Shown here piece after piece: positions 25,906 to 39,145 of a DNA stretch of 64,000 nt. The stretch spans positions 5,587,501-5,651,500 of the forward strand of contig JAMJFZ010001868.1 in the NCBI GenBank assembly GCA_026225945.1, written 5' to 3'. Position numbers and translations under genes: made by a program. The DNA is from Cricetomys ansorgei. Taxonomy: Eukaryota; Chordata; Mammalia; Rodentia; Nesomyidae. The notes under the pieces were generated by a model, which was not told the DNA's origin, ran no database searches, and was given only the letters and a program-made list of their open reading frames with translations. How positions within the stretch are numbered: position 1 is the stretch's first letter; every line of letters starts with the position of its first letter.

Positions 25906-28616
25906 AATAACAATCAAAAGTAACCACAAAACAGGCAAAATAACTTTTATTATATTTCTTACATAGTCTACAATATAAAATTATTGTCAGTGTGTAGCCA
26001 ACATATGTATGAATAATTTAAGTTACTTTTTCACATCTAGGTCTTGAATATGAAGTACTTTTTTTATACTAAGACCACATTGCAAATCAGACTAAGCCTA
26101 TTTTGTGTGCTCAGGTGCTACACGTGGCTAGTGGGCACTTGCACTGTAAACCAAATAGCTCTATATAGCTCTGTAATGTTTATGAATTAGAACCTACATG
26201 TTTTGACAATTTGATAAGAAAGCAATGGTTGAACGTATTTCATCACAAGACTGTAGTGAAAAGAGACTTGGAATCTGTTTTGGAGTAGATTCATGTACAA
26301 TTTAGAACAATAGTATTTTTCTAATGTTTGTGACTCTGTACAGTGGGGGGGAGGGCATAAAATAATATAATTATTATATAATTTGTGTTCCTCTTATAAA
26401 CCTGTATAATGGTGGCAACTGAATAGCATACATTACTCTTGGGAGGGAACAAAAGGCCAAGGTCAGGTATTATTTTATGGGCATACAGCCTCCTGCAGTG
26501 TAAGAACTAAAGGGTTTCCTGCCAGAACAAAAAGGGAGGGCTAACCTCTCCAGCAACAAAGCTGAGGGAGAGAAGGGGAAGAAACCACACACTCAGCGAT
26601 TCCTACTGCATCTGGAGAATGCTGGAAGCCAAGCAAATCTCAAGCTTATTCCCAAATCCCACATGTCAGTTTTGAGATCATCAATGATTCCACCAAAAGT
26701 GAAACTTTTAAAACTAGGATATTAAGTAAATTCAGGTTATTTATGCTCAATGCACATCTTATATACCATATTATTTCAACACAAACATCTTCATAAGGTA
26801 ACACTAGCAGTGAATTTGCATTAGAAATTTTATACAGACAGTATCCAAAGTTAGGGTGAACTTAAATAACTCCCCAAATGATGAAAGTTTTATAGATTAT
26901 GACTCAATGTATTTAAACTTTTAATATATTCTGTGGCATCTAAAAGTGATCCTCTGGCATTTTGAAATAACATCATTTGCAAAACATTTTCAAATCAGCA
27001 TATTTAATATACACATCACTTTTTTGGAAGTACAATGTGATCAATCTTGGGAATTTCTGAGTGTATTGGGAAGATACTTAACAAAGGGGTTTAGTCTTCC
27101 CTAACTCTAGCCATCTTTTTAAAATGGCTCAGGTACCCAAAGCCAATGAGAGGAAAAAACAGCGTATTCCCCATACTGTTAGAACATGTGGGTATCAATT
27201 TTAGCTACACAGGACAAAAGGGATGACATCTAAGCCAGGATGGACTCTAAGCTTCTTCAAATAACATCAACCAGGACACAAATGCTAGTGATGTTGGATT
27301 CATATAAATTCAACAAATCCTGTGATATGATTTAAAAACTGTTGCTCACTGGAAGAAGTTTCTAAAATATTGAGGAAAATTTAAAATACTACTTTTAGGA
27401 ACCAGTGAGAATGCTCTTGAGGGATTGCTGAGGTCTATGATTATCTCTGATGCTAAATAGAGTCTACCTGACAGAGATCCGGATTCTTTAGCTGGGAAAA
27501 TATTAGTCCATCAGCTATATTGCTCCCTTTCCTTGCTAAATTTTCATCTTTAACAAGAATGTCTACATGGCCTGCTTGGGCTTGGTGGCTGGGAAATGAA
27601 TGGAGCCACTTCAAGCAGAAATCTTACAAGCCCCTTTTTCCCTAAGCCCTGGCATACTGTCCCAAGACAGGTGTTAATGCTCCAGGAATAGATAGCCTTT
27701 AATATTAACACACCAAAAAATGAATCCACACCAAAAGAGCTGCCAACAAGAGCCTCCAAGCCATTGGTGGCTCAGATGTTCCTTTCAAATGCTCTTTGTA
27801 ATCACCTCCGGTTTTACAGATTTGAGGCCACCAAGAGGAATGACTTCATCCTCGTCCCAGTCCCATCCTAGATCACATCTGCATACCAGGGAAGGCCCCT
27901 GCTGAGATGACTGGCCCAAAGTCCTCAGTAGGCAGCATCACTCTCTCTAGGCTGGGCTCCATTCTAGCATGTTAAATTTTCCAATCAAAAACGCTTCTGC
28001 ATTTTTATTTCTAAAGCACAATTGTGCGTGTCATTTTTTAAAGCATGTAAGCCTGTAATGTCTGTCTCCCCTAAAGAATGAACTACTATGTTCATTTACC
28101 ATAAAGAACGAACTATCCTGTTCCTTTGCCATACTTTTCCTTTTCGCCCGTATTCTCCTCCTGAGTGGAGTCCCATGAACCCATCTACAGAAAAGGCTGG
28201 TTCCGTCTACAAGGGATAACTCCAAACCATAAACATTAACTTAGTATTTTGACTAGACTCTTGATTTTGTCATTAAAACCCTTTTTGTGGCAAGAATTTA
28301 TTATTTCTGACACTCGTTAACTTCTACTAATTCGGTTTGTCTAGGGAACTGTTTAGGTAATGATTACAAGGCAACGTATGCTCCTTGAGTGAAATCACTA
28401 TGGAAATAGGTGCACACAGTGAATTATGTTAAGAAACTAGCCTTTCAACTTAATCTTGCCATTTAGCAAAATGTTTGGGAAATATTCTAACCTAAAATAA
28501 TGTAATTAAAGTAAGATTTCCAGGGTAATCAACTATCAACATTATAAAAAAAGAGTATAGATGGGAAACATGTCAAATTTCTTGTTTTGTCTATAGGAAT
28601 TTTTTTAACTGAACAT
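25906..28616. other. Unique intergenic sequence
   Basis: No gene or confident repeat. About 26108-26140 (TGCTACACGTGGCTAGTGG) faintly resembles an ancient mammalian DNA-transposon relic, which I could not assign. Confidence 0.6.
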
Positions 28617-28617
28617 G

Positions 28618-28855
28618 AGGAGCTGGAGGGATGGGTTAGGGATTAAACGCTCTTGCTGCTTCCAGAGAAGCTCAGTTTGGTTCCCAGCACATTTGTTGGG
28701 TGACTCACAACTGCCTGTAACTCCACCTCTCACAGATCCAACATCTTCTTCTTGCTTCTGTGGGGATCCACACTCATGTGCACATACCCACACACAGACA
28801 CATACAACTCCACACAACTAAAAATAAAAAAATGAATAAATCTTTAAAATAAAAT
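28618..28855 (+). mobile_element. B3-type B2 SINE
   Basis: GAGCTGGAGGGATGGGTTAG, TGCTTCCAGAGAAGC, CACAACTGCCTGTAACTCCA, then a CACACA-rich stretch and a TAAATCTTTAAAATAAAA tail. This is a nearly full-length element with its A-rich end. Confidence 0.88.
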
Positions 28856-29495
28856 CCAGGATACATGTAATTGATTGGAATGCCCAATAGGGGTCAATTG
28901 CCTAAGCTTACATGATATGTAAGCCTCTACTATATAAAATAGCTGCTTTTTTGCATAAGTTTATATAACTCAGTCTAACAGTTTTTAGCAACAGCACGAT
29001 GAATCTATTACCATATCAACAAATGGCCAAATATTTGAAGATATGTAATTTATTAATTGCTTTCTAAACAAGAATGTCCATGTGGGCCAAATATTTATAT
29101 ACTTTATGCTAAAGAAACTTATGTCTACCACTTCTACTCTCAGTTCTAAGAGAACTTATGTAACTTAATACAAAGAAGTATTTATTCATCATTGGCCAAT
29201 GATTTTCTGAGTTATTGTTCATTTGTATCTGTTTCTGTATCGAGCTGGACAGGAAACTCTCTGAACACAAACACTATTATTCAGTTTTTTTTTAATTGAA
29301 TTCAGATCTCTGCATACAAGAAGCATATAGCTATTTATCTACAGTGTGACTAATTAGTGAGGTTTCACCTGGCATTAGAAGCACTATTTAATTCTCCTAT
29401 GTATTGCTAATAGGGAAATACTAATTATTTGTCTATCTCTAATTTCTACATTCAAAAGTAGGCCAGTCAGTTCAAACCTAAGAATAGAATTACAT
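28856..29495. other. Unique intergenic sequence
   Basis: AT-rich, no gene or repeat recognised. Confidence 0.6.
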
Positions 29496-29716
29496 GTTGG
29501 AGATGTGTTCAGTTAAGAGCATGTGTTGCTCTTGCAGTAGACAGGAGTTGGATTCCTATCACCTAAGTCAGGCTACTCACAATGACCTTCAGCTCTGGCT
29601 CCAGGGGATCAAACACCTCTGGCCTCCACAGAGACCTGAACCCAATGCTCATGCCACCTCCTTACCCCACCCCCCCCCACAGACATACACAAAAATAAGA
29701 CAATATCTTAAAACTT
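29496..29716 (+). mobile_element. B3-type B2 SINE
   Basis: AGTTAAGAGCATGTGTTGCTC, TTGCAGTAGACAGGAGTTGG, GGCTCCAGGGGATCAAACAC, CTCTGGCCTCCACAGAGACC and a CACAGACATACAC/AAAATAAGAC end. Confidence 0.85.
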
Positions 29717-30534
29717 AAAAGCCAATGATTTAGTCTGAGAGAGCATTCCAATATGAGGTATAAGTCCAGCTAGTATTCATATTATACATAATATGCTCTT
29801 ATTTGGCTTCAATAAGCACTTGTTAAAAATATCTATTTTTTAAATGAAACGTGTGTATAATATTTCTTGTCAGTGAACGTTTGAGTGTTAAAACTGTGTC
29901 TGAGCAAGAGAGAAACTGAGTTTTACCCCAACACTTTAACAAAGTTACAGGTTTATTGTTTTTTCCTGCCAGTACACTAGCTGGTCAAATACACACATCC
30001 CAAGGTCTCCGGGAAATCCTATTCAGATACACAGCCTCACAACAAGCCAAACGCATTCACTGACAGCATCAATTTCCTCTCCACCTTTTTTGCTGCTCCT
30101 GGTTTAAGAGTTCTCACAGCGTTGACAACAGACAGTATCTGGAGCAGGAATGCCCTCCTGTTGAGCTGTAAAGGTTAAAACCAGCCCCAAATCTCACCAC
30201 CTCCCCACTGTGAACCCCATCATCTTTCCACCATGGTGATCCAGCTCTCCAAATTTGGCAAATAAGAACAGAGGGCTAAGCAGAAACTGAATAATTTTAT
30301 AGCGTACTGTGAGAAATCACAAAATATAGTTCCCATCATACTTTACTAATCAAATCCACACAAGACCCTTCCAGCACTAAAAGGAAGAAACATAGATTCT
30401 ACCACTTGAAGGGAGGAAAAGAACCTTCTGGAAATGCAAGGGAACAAATGTATCATTGTGACCATTTGGAGAAGTCCAATCTGCCATAAAAGCAATCAGA
30501 ATCACTTCCTTTCCATTTAAAATTTTGCTTATAG
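29717..30534. other. Unique intergenic sequence
   Basis: No gene or repeat recognised. Confidence 0.6.
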
Positions 30535-30667
30535 CTGTGTGGTAGTGGTACATGCCCTTAATCCCATCACATGGGAAGCAGAGGCAGGTGGATCTCTGTG
30601 AGTTCGAGGTCATCCTGGTCTACAGAGTTCTAGGACAGTCAGAGTTACAACTGTCTTGGAAAAAAAA
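30535..30667 (+). mobile_element. B1 SINE
   Basis: GTGGTAGTGGTACATGCCC, AATCCCATCACATGGGAAGC, GAGTTCGAGGTCATCCTGG, TCTACAGAGTTCTAGGACAG and a poly(A) end. It is among the better preserved B1 copies in the window. Confidence 0.92.
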
Positions 30668-30674
30668 TAGAAAT

Positions 30675-30771
30675 TTTATTTATTTTTATCTTTTAAGTTA
30701 TAATTGCATTATTTTCCCCTTTCCTTTCCTCCCTCCAATTCCTTCCCAGGTCTTTCACTTCCTTCACTCAT

Positions 30772-30831
<60 letters not shown>

Positions 30832-31960
30832 ATAAAAATGCATAAGCATATAAATACAAATGACTGAGTGGCTGAGTTTAGTGATTATATATATATGTAT
30901 ATAGGTATTGAGATATATATAATTCAAGGGCTGACCATTAGTATTGGATAACCAATTAGGAGTCTCATCTTTGAGAACAATTTTTTTTCCTTTCTCGGTA
31001 GTCTTTAGTAGCCCATGGTAAATTGTCTATGAGTAGAGTGCCCCATGAGATTTTCTCCCATCTGCATTTGCATGTCCATTGATGTAGGCAACCATATTGT
31101 TGCGGTATCATGAATGAGTCTTGCATGTTAGTTCTAGGACACACAATTGCATAGCAGAAATCCTGGTCCTTTGACTTTTACTGTCTTCCCACCCCCTCTT
31201 TCATGATGTTCCCTGACCCTGAAGTGCAGGAGCTATGTTGTAGAAGTATCCATTGGGATTGGACACTCCATGGTCTGTTGTCCCCTACTTTTGACCAGTT
31301 GTGGATTTCTTTAATGATCTCAACTTCTGCCAAGAGAAGTTTCATTGATGAGGCCTAAGAATTGCACTTATGTTTGGATAGAATGTTAAATATTTAGAAT
31401 ACAGTTAGGAGTTATGCTGTTTTTGTAAGTTGATGGTATAAGGTTCTCTCCTAAGATTCATGACCTCACTGCCCTTGGCAATTGGGTAAGTTTCCAGTAA
31501 CATACATAATTTCCCTTCTGGTGAGTAGGTCAAATTAGGCAGCTGATGGTTACCATTGAGGTTTGAGTATCAGTATTGTACCTGTTGGGACACCTTGCCA
31601 TGAAGTTCATTGTTGTGGTTGATAGGACTATTGAGTAGGGCTATTGGTTGTTTCCCTCCCTTGGCAGCTTGCATAGAACCCTATCAAGCTAAGAAAGCTA
31701 ATACTCAGGGAAGAGGCTTTCAGGTCAGACCCAGCTCTGCTCCTCCCAACCCTGTGTTCAAAGTGCATTGTGTCTTCAGCAGTAAAGAAAGCAACCAAAG
31801 CCAATAGCAATGGCCTATATTACTTTAGCAGTCTCTTGAACTCCACTGACAAACAGCTCAAAAGGGTGTATCTCATGCCTGGTACTAAGGTTTTGGTTAG
31901 GTTGTCTATAGCTGTTGGAGGGGAGTACTGTCAACCTGAGTGGCAAAACTTCATTGAAAT
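30675..31960 (-). mobile_element. Rodent L1 3' UTR fragment, antisense (Lx/L1 type)
   Basis: On the plus strand the landmarks run in antisense order: CCTTTCCTTTCCTCCCTCCA, GGGCTGACCATTAGTATTGG with ATAACCAATTAGGAG, GTGCAGGAGCTATGTTGTAG, GCAGTTAGGAGTTATGCTG-like sequence, ATTGTTGTGGTTGATAGG, and CTTGCATAGAACCCT with AGAGGCTTTCAGGTCAG. These match a common murine L1 3' region from memory. A TA microsatellite has expanded inside it at 30775-30828. No ORF2 protein is intact. Confidence 0.75.
30775..30828. repeat. (AT)n microsatellite
   Basis: About 27 AT units inside the L1 fragment. Open frames across it encode only Ile-Tyr repeats. Confidence 0.97.
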
Positions 31961-31963
31961 TAC

Positions 31964-31994
31964 ACAGACACACACACACACAAACACACACACA
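31964..31994 (+). repeat. (CA)n repeat, interrupted
   Basis: ACACAC units with AGAC and AAAC interruptions at the edge of the L1 fragment. Confidence 0.9.
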
Positions 31995-32328
31995 GGTATA
32001 TTTATTTATGCATATATGTTAGTAAAAATGTCATTATTCTTTATGGCTGTTTCAAGCATCTCTAGTGTTATTTTCACCTCCTGTCTTCATCTTCAGTATT
32101 ACACTCCTTTCCCCCTCCTCAATTAAAGCCTACCTTTCTTTTTCCTACTTCTCCCTTCATATCACTTGTGGGATATTGAGAGAGTAAGAGAGACAGAGAC
32201 ATAGAGATATCTGAAAACAGAGCCATAGCATTTTGCTGTGCCATACACTTTATAGGTTGTGCATACCGAATTCTGATGTATGGGATACACAGTAAAAGAC
32301 CCAGGCACAGGCACGTGCTTGTGTACGT

Positions 32329-32330
<2 letters not shown>

Positions 32331-32370
<40 letters not shown>
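32331..32370 (+). repeat. (CA)n microsatellite
   Basis: About 20 uninterrupted CA units. Confidence 0.97.
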
Positions 32371-32372
<2 letters not shown>

Positions 32373-33154
32373 GAGTTAGCTCAATTGTAAGGCTTTCTGA
32401 AGTCTTAAACCAGCATTTAAAGACATGAAAGGACATCCAGGTGTTTCCTTCATCTTTAATAAGAGTCTCTAGTTTTTCACCCCGATCATGTATTCTGCTC
32501 TAATAAACTGCTTCAGCCAATTTGCATTTGCTCTAGTTAATCCAGACCTCCCCTCTGCTGCATTCTTTCAGCTTCCCTTACAACATCTGCAGGCTTTAAT
32601 TCACCCTGGGTGAATCATCTCTTTTATCTTTTAGTTGCTGACCCAGTAAACATAGATACATCTGTGAACACTTAAAAATGTACTTGGCACACCAATTCCT
32701 ACTTTGATCACTACACAACGGATGGTGTCCTACTGTATAAATTCACATTTCTGTCTTGCAAGTTGTTCTGCTCCCTAAAGCAATACCGACTACATCAAAC
32801 AGAACTCAAGTTTACTGATTGCTTGTGTGTAGCCATGACCCACCCCATCATACTCTTATTCTATTAATGGAAAGTTTAGAAAGACAATATATTTAATATG
32901 GCGTCATACATGAGTAGCCATAAAAGCAGATGTTTTACATTTCTGCGGGGAAAATATAGTATATAAGATTGAGACTAATAAGAAAAATAATATAACTGCA
33001 CTTACCATAAAGATCCTAAGTTCTTAAACTTGGCTTAATTTGGCAACTGAGCCATGGCATGAGATCCCAAGAGGAAGTAAATGATTATCAGTCACAAAAT
33101 TCAATCTATCTACAAGGAAGTGAAAATTTGCCTATATATCTAATAAACGCCTAA

Positions 33155-33210
33155 AACTTAGGAGTTCAAGTCCATCTTCAGCTACATAATGAGTTTGAAG
33201 TCATTCTGGT
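33155..33210 (+). mobile_element. B1-like fragment
   Basis: GGAGTTCAAGTCCATCTTCA, GCTACATAATGAGTTTGAAG and TCATTCTGG match the right half of an old B1. A CATA/CACA simple repeat follows to about 33253. Confidence 0.5.
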
Positions 33211-33439
33211 TATACATACATACATACACACACATACACACATGCACACATATGAAAGCTTGATACAAGATAATATCTAAAGCAGTAATATATATTTATA
33301 CATATAAATATATTATATATATTTATATATATATATAACGTCAGATTAAGGGGAATAAAAATATTTCATCCTAATTAAGTGTTAAGTACAATAAACTAAT
33401 TTATAGCTTAATAAATGCTATTCAAAGCACAATGTTGGT

Positions 33440-33545
33440 AGCATTATCCCAGTTTTTTTAAAAAGAGGTAGTGGGGACTCATAATGTCCACTGAACCACT
33501 GAAGATCACACAGCTAATATAGAAAAGATTCGGATTTGGATTTGT
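33440..33545 (+). mobile_element. MIR 3' fragment
   Basis: GCATTATCCCAGTTTTTTTA, then GATCACACAGCTAATATAG and GGATTTGGATTTG, follow the MIR 3' half. Confidence 0.5.
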
Positions 33546-35649
33546 GTTAGTTTGATGTGCAAATATAGAGACAATTGTAAATGACAATTTACAATTTCTT
33601 AGTGAAGAAAAAGACTAAACAGTCATTCACAAAGTTTGGCTCTGACAGGAAAATGGAGAATATAATACAGGGTTAAAGAAGGGAATTGGGGGTCAGGATG
33701 CCTCTACCATGTGAAGAAGAAAACAGTGGACACAAGGGACAGAAGAAGTTTCTGTGAGACAAAGAAGAGAGGACCAAGGAACTTGAAGGAATTAGGTTTG
33801 GCAGGGAGGTGGGATGATTTTTCCTCAGACAGATTACAAATAACAAGAGCTACATTCCTGAGAAATGGATCATCCCATATCCAAGAATATAAGGATTTAA
33901 TTAACCTAGGATTTGTTTAGATTGATAGAATAAACTCCATCATGTCAAATATTTTTCTTTTGGCTTCTAAAAGGAGCATCCCCTAAGAATGGAGGTGTAG
34001 GATGAGATCTAATTGCTATTTTTCTTTTTTCTTTTTTACTTCATTTGCTGCCCCTGAAATCAATTATGAATGTGACTCTGGAAATGTATATCCTGAACTT
34101 GGGGTCAGGGTAAGTTCATCTCACTGTTAGCCACTGGCAATAACTAACCTCAATCTGGAGGGTATTTAAAAGTGTCAAACCAGCTTTCAGGTTCCTCACT
34201 TTGGGCTGCTTGCTCTTTGTGTGAGAGCCTCAATATCACCATATAAAATAAACTTAAGATTCTCGTATTGTTTTCACTGCAAATTAATTGTGCTTTGATT
34301 GTGCTAGCACACAGTCGGCAATCAGTGGCCATAGGTTCTTCGTAGAATGGGCAGTCAGTCTTCACGGAACACACACTGGGATCTGACAGCTAGATAGGAT
34401 GCCTTAATAGAAGAGCAGTAAATGCCTCCTAGTCTGGCATTTATTTATTATTTCATTTCCAGTTTTCCTCAGTAAATATTTATGCAATGCCTTCTTTGTG
34501 AAAGGTGCCCAGCTCAACTTAGAAATGATGCAGAACTCAGGGCCAGCTAGTGGTTCTCTGTTCTTGTTTACCTTGAACTTGGGATACCTGATTGAGTTCT
34601 TGTTATTGCTTTCCAATAGCTTGTCACTTCTCTTGCTGTGACATCTGAACTGCTATATCTTAGGACAGATCTTGATTCCCTTAAACTATGCTGTCCCTCT
34701 CACATCTCTTTCCTAGGTTCTGTGTCCTGATTCCTAATGTCTGGTACACCCATGCAGATCAATGGGACATCATAACAAACGGGCCTTAAACCCCTTGGAG
34801 AATAGAACATGAACAGAAGAAAAATATAAATGTCTTTTATCAGTAAAAGGGGAAAAATAGTCAAATTTTGAATGCATGTGTTAGATTGTTTCCTACGTAA
34901 TCATTCCAATTAGGAATTAGTCTCATTTAATCTTCCTTCTTAAAAGGCACCACAGGCATTGCACCAGACAGAGTATAAGCAAATGGCTAGGAAAGATGGA
35001 AGTGGAAAATAAATACTATGATGTTATTCTTCTCCTTTATTTTAGTTTTAGGCCTGTGATCATAACTTTGTTAAATACAGCAAAGACAGAGAGCATCAGA
35101 AGATTCCTCTTTTATTCCTTATGGTCCTGTATTCTGGGCAGAAATAGAAAGGGAAAAAGACAAAATAGAGATTCCAAGAGCAGAGGAATTCTCCAAACTG
35201 CCAGGATTATGGCATTAATTTCGACAACATCCAGAGATCAACAAGCCAAGAAGGAGAGCTCTGAAAAGATGATGGCACTGCTGGCCAGGGTGGAAGGAAA
35301 GTAGCAGGTCTACAACAGAATTAGCATGCCTGCTGGGGGCTTGTCAGGAGGAACACATTTGGTGCTTTAAGGGATTTTCAGTAAACTGACACAATCTGAA
35401 TAAAGAGGGAGTTAATGGAAATTAACAGGCCAACAACAAGCCAGATGTTAAATAATTTTGCATAAATTATTGTGTAAATACCTACTCTGCTATTTTCACA
35501 GATTAAGCCATGAATATAAGTAATATCATCATCATACTGGTAACAAAAAAAGTGGGAGAGGAATAAAAGATATGTGGATAGAGAGTAGCACCATTTGCAC
35601 ACATTTTCATGTAACCAACAGCGACAATAATGGTAAATTATTTCTAAGC

Positions 35650-35825
35650 CCACAGACAATGTGCCAGGCACTGTTGTAAACAATTGGCTCATATTAAGCC
35701 ATTTAATCCTCAGAGCAATCCTGTAAGACGGACACTGTATCACTCCCGCCATCGCTGAGAATGAAATAACATCGCAGAGAAAATTAAATAACTTCCCTAA
35801 GTTCATACAATCAGCAATGTGAACT
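35650..35825 (+). mobile_element. MIR SINE
   Basis: ACAATGTGCCAGGCACTGTTG, CATTTAATCCTCAGAGCAATCC, TGTAAGACGGACACTGTATCA and ATAACTTCCCTAAGTTCATAC follow the MIR core in order. This is the best preserved MIR in the window. Confidence 0.82.
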
Positions 35826-38800
35826 TTCTCTTCACCATCAGACAGTACAACTGCTATTGCAGTAGCTCTTCCCTATACTAATTTCCAGGCCCGGCTGCTG
35901 TTAGTTTTTGTCTTATTTTCTTTGTGCATAAACAACAAGAAAGGTTCATTTGATTTTATCAATTATATTATTTTCCCTTCCTTTCAACTTACTGCAGTTC
36001 ACTGTCTCCACACATCAAACTCCTGACATCTTTAATATTGTTCTCCAGCCAGATGACTGGCATTCGAACTAAAATTTATGTACTTAAATAATTAACTGCC
36101 ATTTAGATAACCTTTCCCTTCCTGGGACTGTGAAAGCACCTCATGCTGCACTTTTACCTACTAGACATATATCCTATTCCAGTGCTGACTGAAAGGAATA
36201 TAATATAAGCCACCATGTTGGACGGACACCTTCAGATGTTCTAGTCTAACCACAGAAAACAAAGAGGTGGGATCCAAATGTTCAGGAGCAGCCCAGAACC
36301 ATGCTCTCAGGATCTCACTTCTGTCACCAGTCACAAGGCCAGGGCTTAACCAGCCACCTGCAGAGGTGATACTGTCTAGGATGTCCTAGCACTCACTGGA
36401 AGGTATGATACTTTTAGAGATAGAATTCACTGAAGTGAAAAGAAGCACAGTAACATCAATTGAGATGCGAGACACGTGGAGCAGACTTGAGAAAGCCTGG
36501 AGCCTCTGGTTCTATCTACCCAGATAAATACTTTCCTGTCTACTCAGCACCAGTATGTGATGTTACACAGGGTCATGTCAGTCAGGGAAGTTAAAGTAGT
36601 TTTAATAGCCAAGGTTTCACTGCAACTCGGTCACACAGACAAGATTTTCTGCCATGTACCTGGTCTCAGTCTCTAGAGTCTCCTAAGTTTGAGATGATAA
36701 AATGGCACTGAAGAACCCCATTGATAGTCATACTATTAGGTAACTTGTCATGCTCTAAGCCCCCTAGACGACAAAAGACGTTTTCATCAGTTAGGACAAG
36801 GGGTTAAAGATAACTGGAAGTACTCAACCAAGAGTTGAAGGCAAAAGCCTAACTTGTCCCTACTCAGACTTAAATTCTTTATCCTAATGGGTAAAATTAG
36901 TATATTTTATTTTGTTTAACGTAATCTAGCTTAGCGTTTCTATGTGTAACACAATATTAATGTAAAAAAATTAACACATCTTAATTTTCTATTACAAAGT
37001 ACTTGAAATCCTTAAGGCATTCTGTATTTACAGTGCATCCAAACTTAGTCTGGATTCATACCCACGTAATGCTCTTGACACGAGGCCGGCCAAGTTCTTT
37101 TCTCTCCTCATTTTTACCAAATTGAAAAAAACTTTATATGCATCAACTACAGACACACTATTTAGTATTTTCTGTCCATTTTCATTACTCTAAATAAATC
37201 TAACAGTAGAGAATTTTTATTACATTTACAATATGGTTTATATATTCATCTATAAAATCAAAACAATATCAACAAATAAACCTTGTTATCACCTACATGA
37301 AATGTAAGTTGCTTTCTATATTCTCATACATGTGTTCACACAAGCCCTCCTTTCTAAGAGAGATGCTTAATATTATTTATTCTTATCTTAAATATTAAAA
37401 AATACTAATTTTTCAGGAACCTCAAAATGATCTGCAGTCTTCCTATATTATAAATGAAACTTTCTCAGAATCACTATTACCTATAATAAAAAAAAAATCT
37501 GCCCCAGTTGCAGTTCAACATCTCAAGTTTTATATTTAAGCTGCATTTAAAGAAAACTAAAATTCAGAGACCAAATACATTTTGGGGATAGTTTATTTTC
37601 TTTGCACAAACGTGTAGTTAAAGAGCAGTTTCAAAGACAGGCTAATGGTGGCTTTTGAACTGCCAAGCTGAAAAGGTCAAAGTCTGTCCAAATGTCTTCA
37701 CGTTCCTTTCCGGCCCTTCTACTCATCTGGTGTGTTACCACCTGCTGGGGTAGAACACATTGTGAGCTGGTGGTCAGTAGAGATGGAACAGCTTTAACAT
37801 TCAACTTCCTTGACTAGAATTTTATGAATTATGCCTGTGGTCTGTCCCTAACTCTCCCCTCAAAGACTATAGGATTTTAGGATCCTTCACCCTAAACTTT
37901 CTTCTTCACATCCTTCTCCTTCACAGAATCCATTGATAAATTGTCTGTGCAGATTCCTGTTACTGCTTTCCTGTTCTGTTTTATCTGTAATCATAGGTCA
38001 GATTTAGAGCATGTAACGATTCAAAAATGAAAGAATCTTTCCAATGTAAGCCTGCACTGCATGGTTATTTATTTATTAATTGTCTGGATATAAGCCTCCT
38101 TTTGTGTAAAAAAAAATAGTGTCTTTCATCATTGTTATAAATTTTGGTTTTGTGTGTGCACACATGCATGTGGTATGTGTGTGTGTGTGTGCATGTATGA
38201 ATTATGTCCCAAGAATTCATCATGACCTATAAAGTCCTTTTCGTGTTCTTCAGTGTTGACACATCTGTTCACAACACATGTATTGTTTGCACTACGAGCT
38301 TTTGTGAACAGGAAATGGTACATTTTCATCTCTTTGTCCTTATTGTCTTCACAATATTTGTGAGCAGATAATTAGATGTGTATGTAGCTGGGGTGCTTCT
38401 TCCCACTAAGATATGATATTTTTTCCTGGTTTAAGCATTACCAAGAGATTTTCTTCCTTTTTCAGGGTCATAAACTCTTTCTTTTGATCTTTAGTTAATC
38501 AATTATGTAAAATCACTGTATGATTAGATATTGAGTAGGAATATCACCTCAAAATAAACTTTTTAGGTAAATTAGTGACCTATTAGCAGCCATTTCCAAT
38601 AGGCAAGCTGGAACCTTGAGAACACATAAATGAAGCAAGGCTAGATGAACATGAGATGGCAGTATCTCTAGTTATATACGTCCTTGAACCTATGTAGGAA
38701 AGTATAATTAGAAAATCAAATCTTTCCAGAAATCCTGGGTATGATTCAAAGACATAAAAAGAATATAAACCAAAAAAGATCATTTTTAGCTAGAAAATTA

Positions 38801-39066
38801 GTCAAAAATTACAAACAAAACAATAAGCCCATGAATGTGATGTTGGTGGCCTTGGAAGCAGCACTGCTTTTGAATCTCTCTGAATCCATCCACAAAAAAA
38901 CAATGCAACAATTTGGATAATAAAATAAAAATCAACATTTACTAAACTGTTTAAAAGAAGAAACTGAACTGATTTGCGAGATATAATGTTAAACAATTAA
39001 TTAAAGTTGAAACTTTTCAATTTCCCACATATTATTATGGGACACAATTTAAAAAGATATATTATT
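35826..39066. other. Unique intergenic sequence
   Basis: No gene or interspersed repeat recognised. A short TG patch lies at about 38175-38196. Confidence 0.6.
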
Positions 39067-39145
39067 TGGGTGCTGAAGAAATGGTAAGTAGTTAAGAGCA
39101 CTGGCTGTTCTTCAAAGGGACTCTGGTTCGATTCTCAACAAGTGT
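39067..39145 (+). mobile_element. B2 SINE head fragment
   Basis: GGGTGCTGAAGAAATGGTAAG, TAGTTAAGAGCACTGGCTG, TTCTTCAAAGGGACTCTGG and TTCGATTCTCAACAAG match the tRNA-derived B2 head. The body beyond is not detectable. Confidence 0.78.

Larger units (their letters stand above)
31995..35649. other. Unique intergenic sequence with simple repeats and short SINE relics
   Basis: No gene. Contains the CA tract at 32331-32370, an AT-rich tract at about 33287-33339, the relics at 33155-33210 and 33440-33545, and a perfect hairpin at 33573-33596. Open frames are short and featureless. Confidence 0.6.

Noticed and set aside
30552..30927. Open frames encoding Ile-Tyr repeats (also at 45943-46243)
   Set aside because: They are translations of TA microsatellites.
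35378..35806. Open frame of 142 codons on the minus strand
   Set aside because: It overlaps a MIR element, has no recognisable domain, and its hydrophobic composition fits AT-rich chance sequence.
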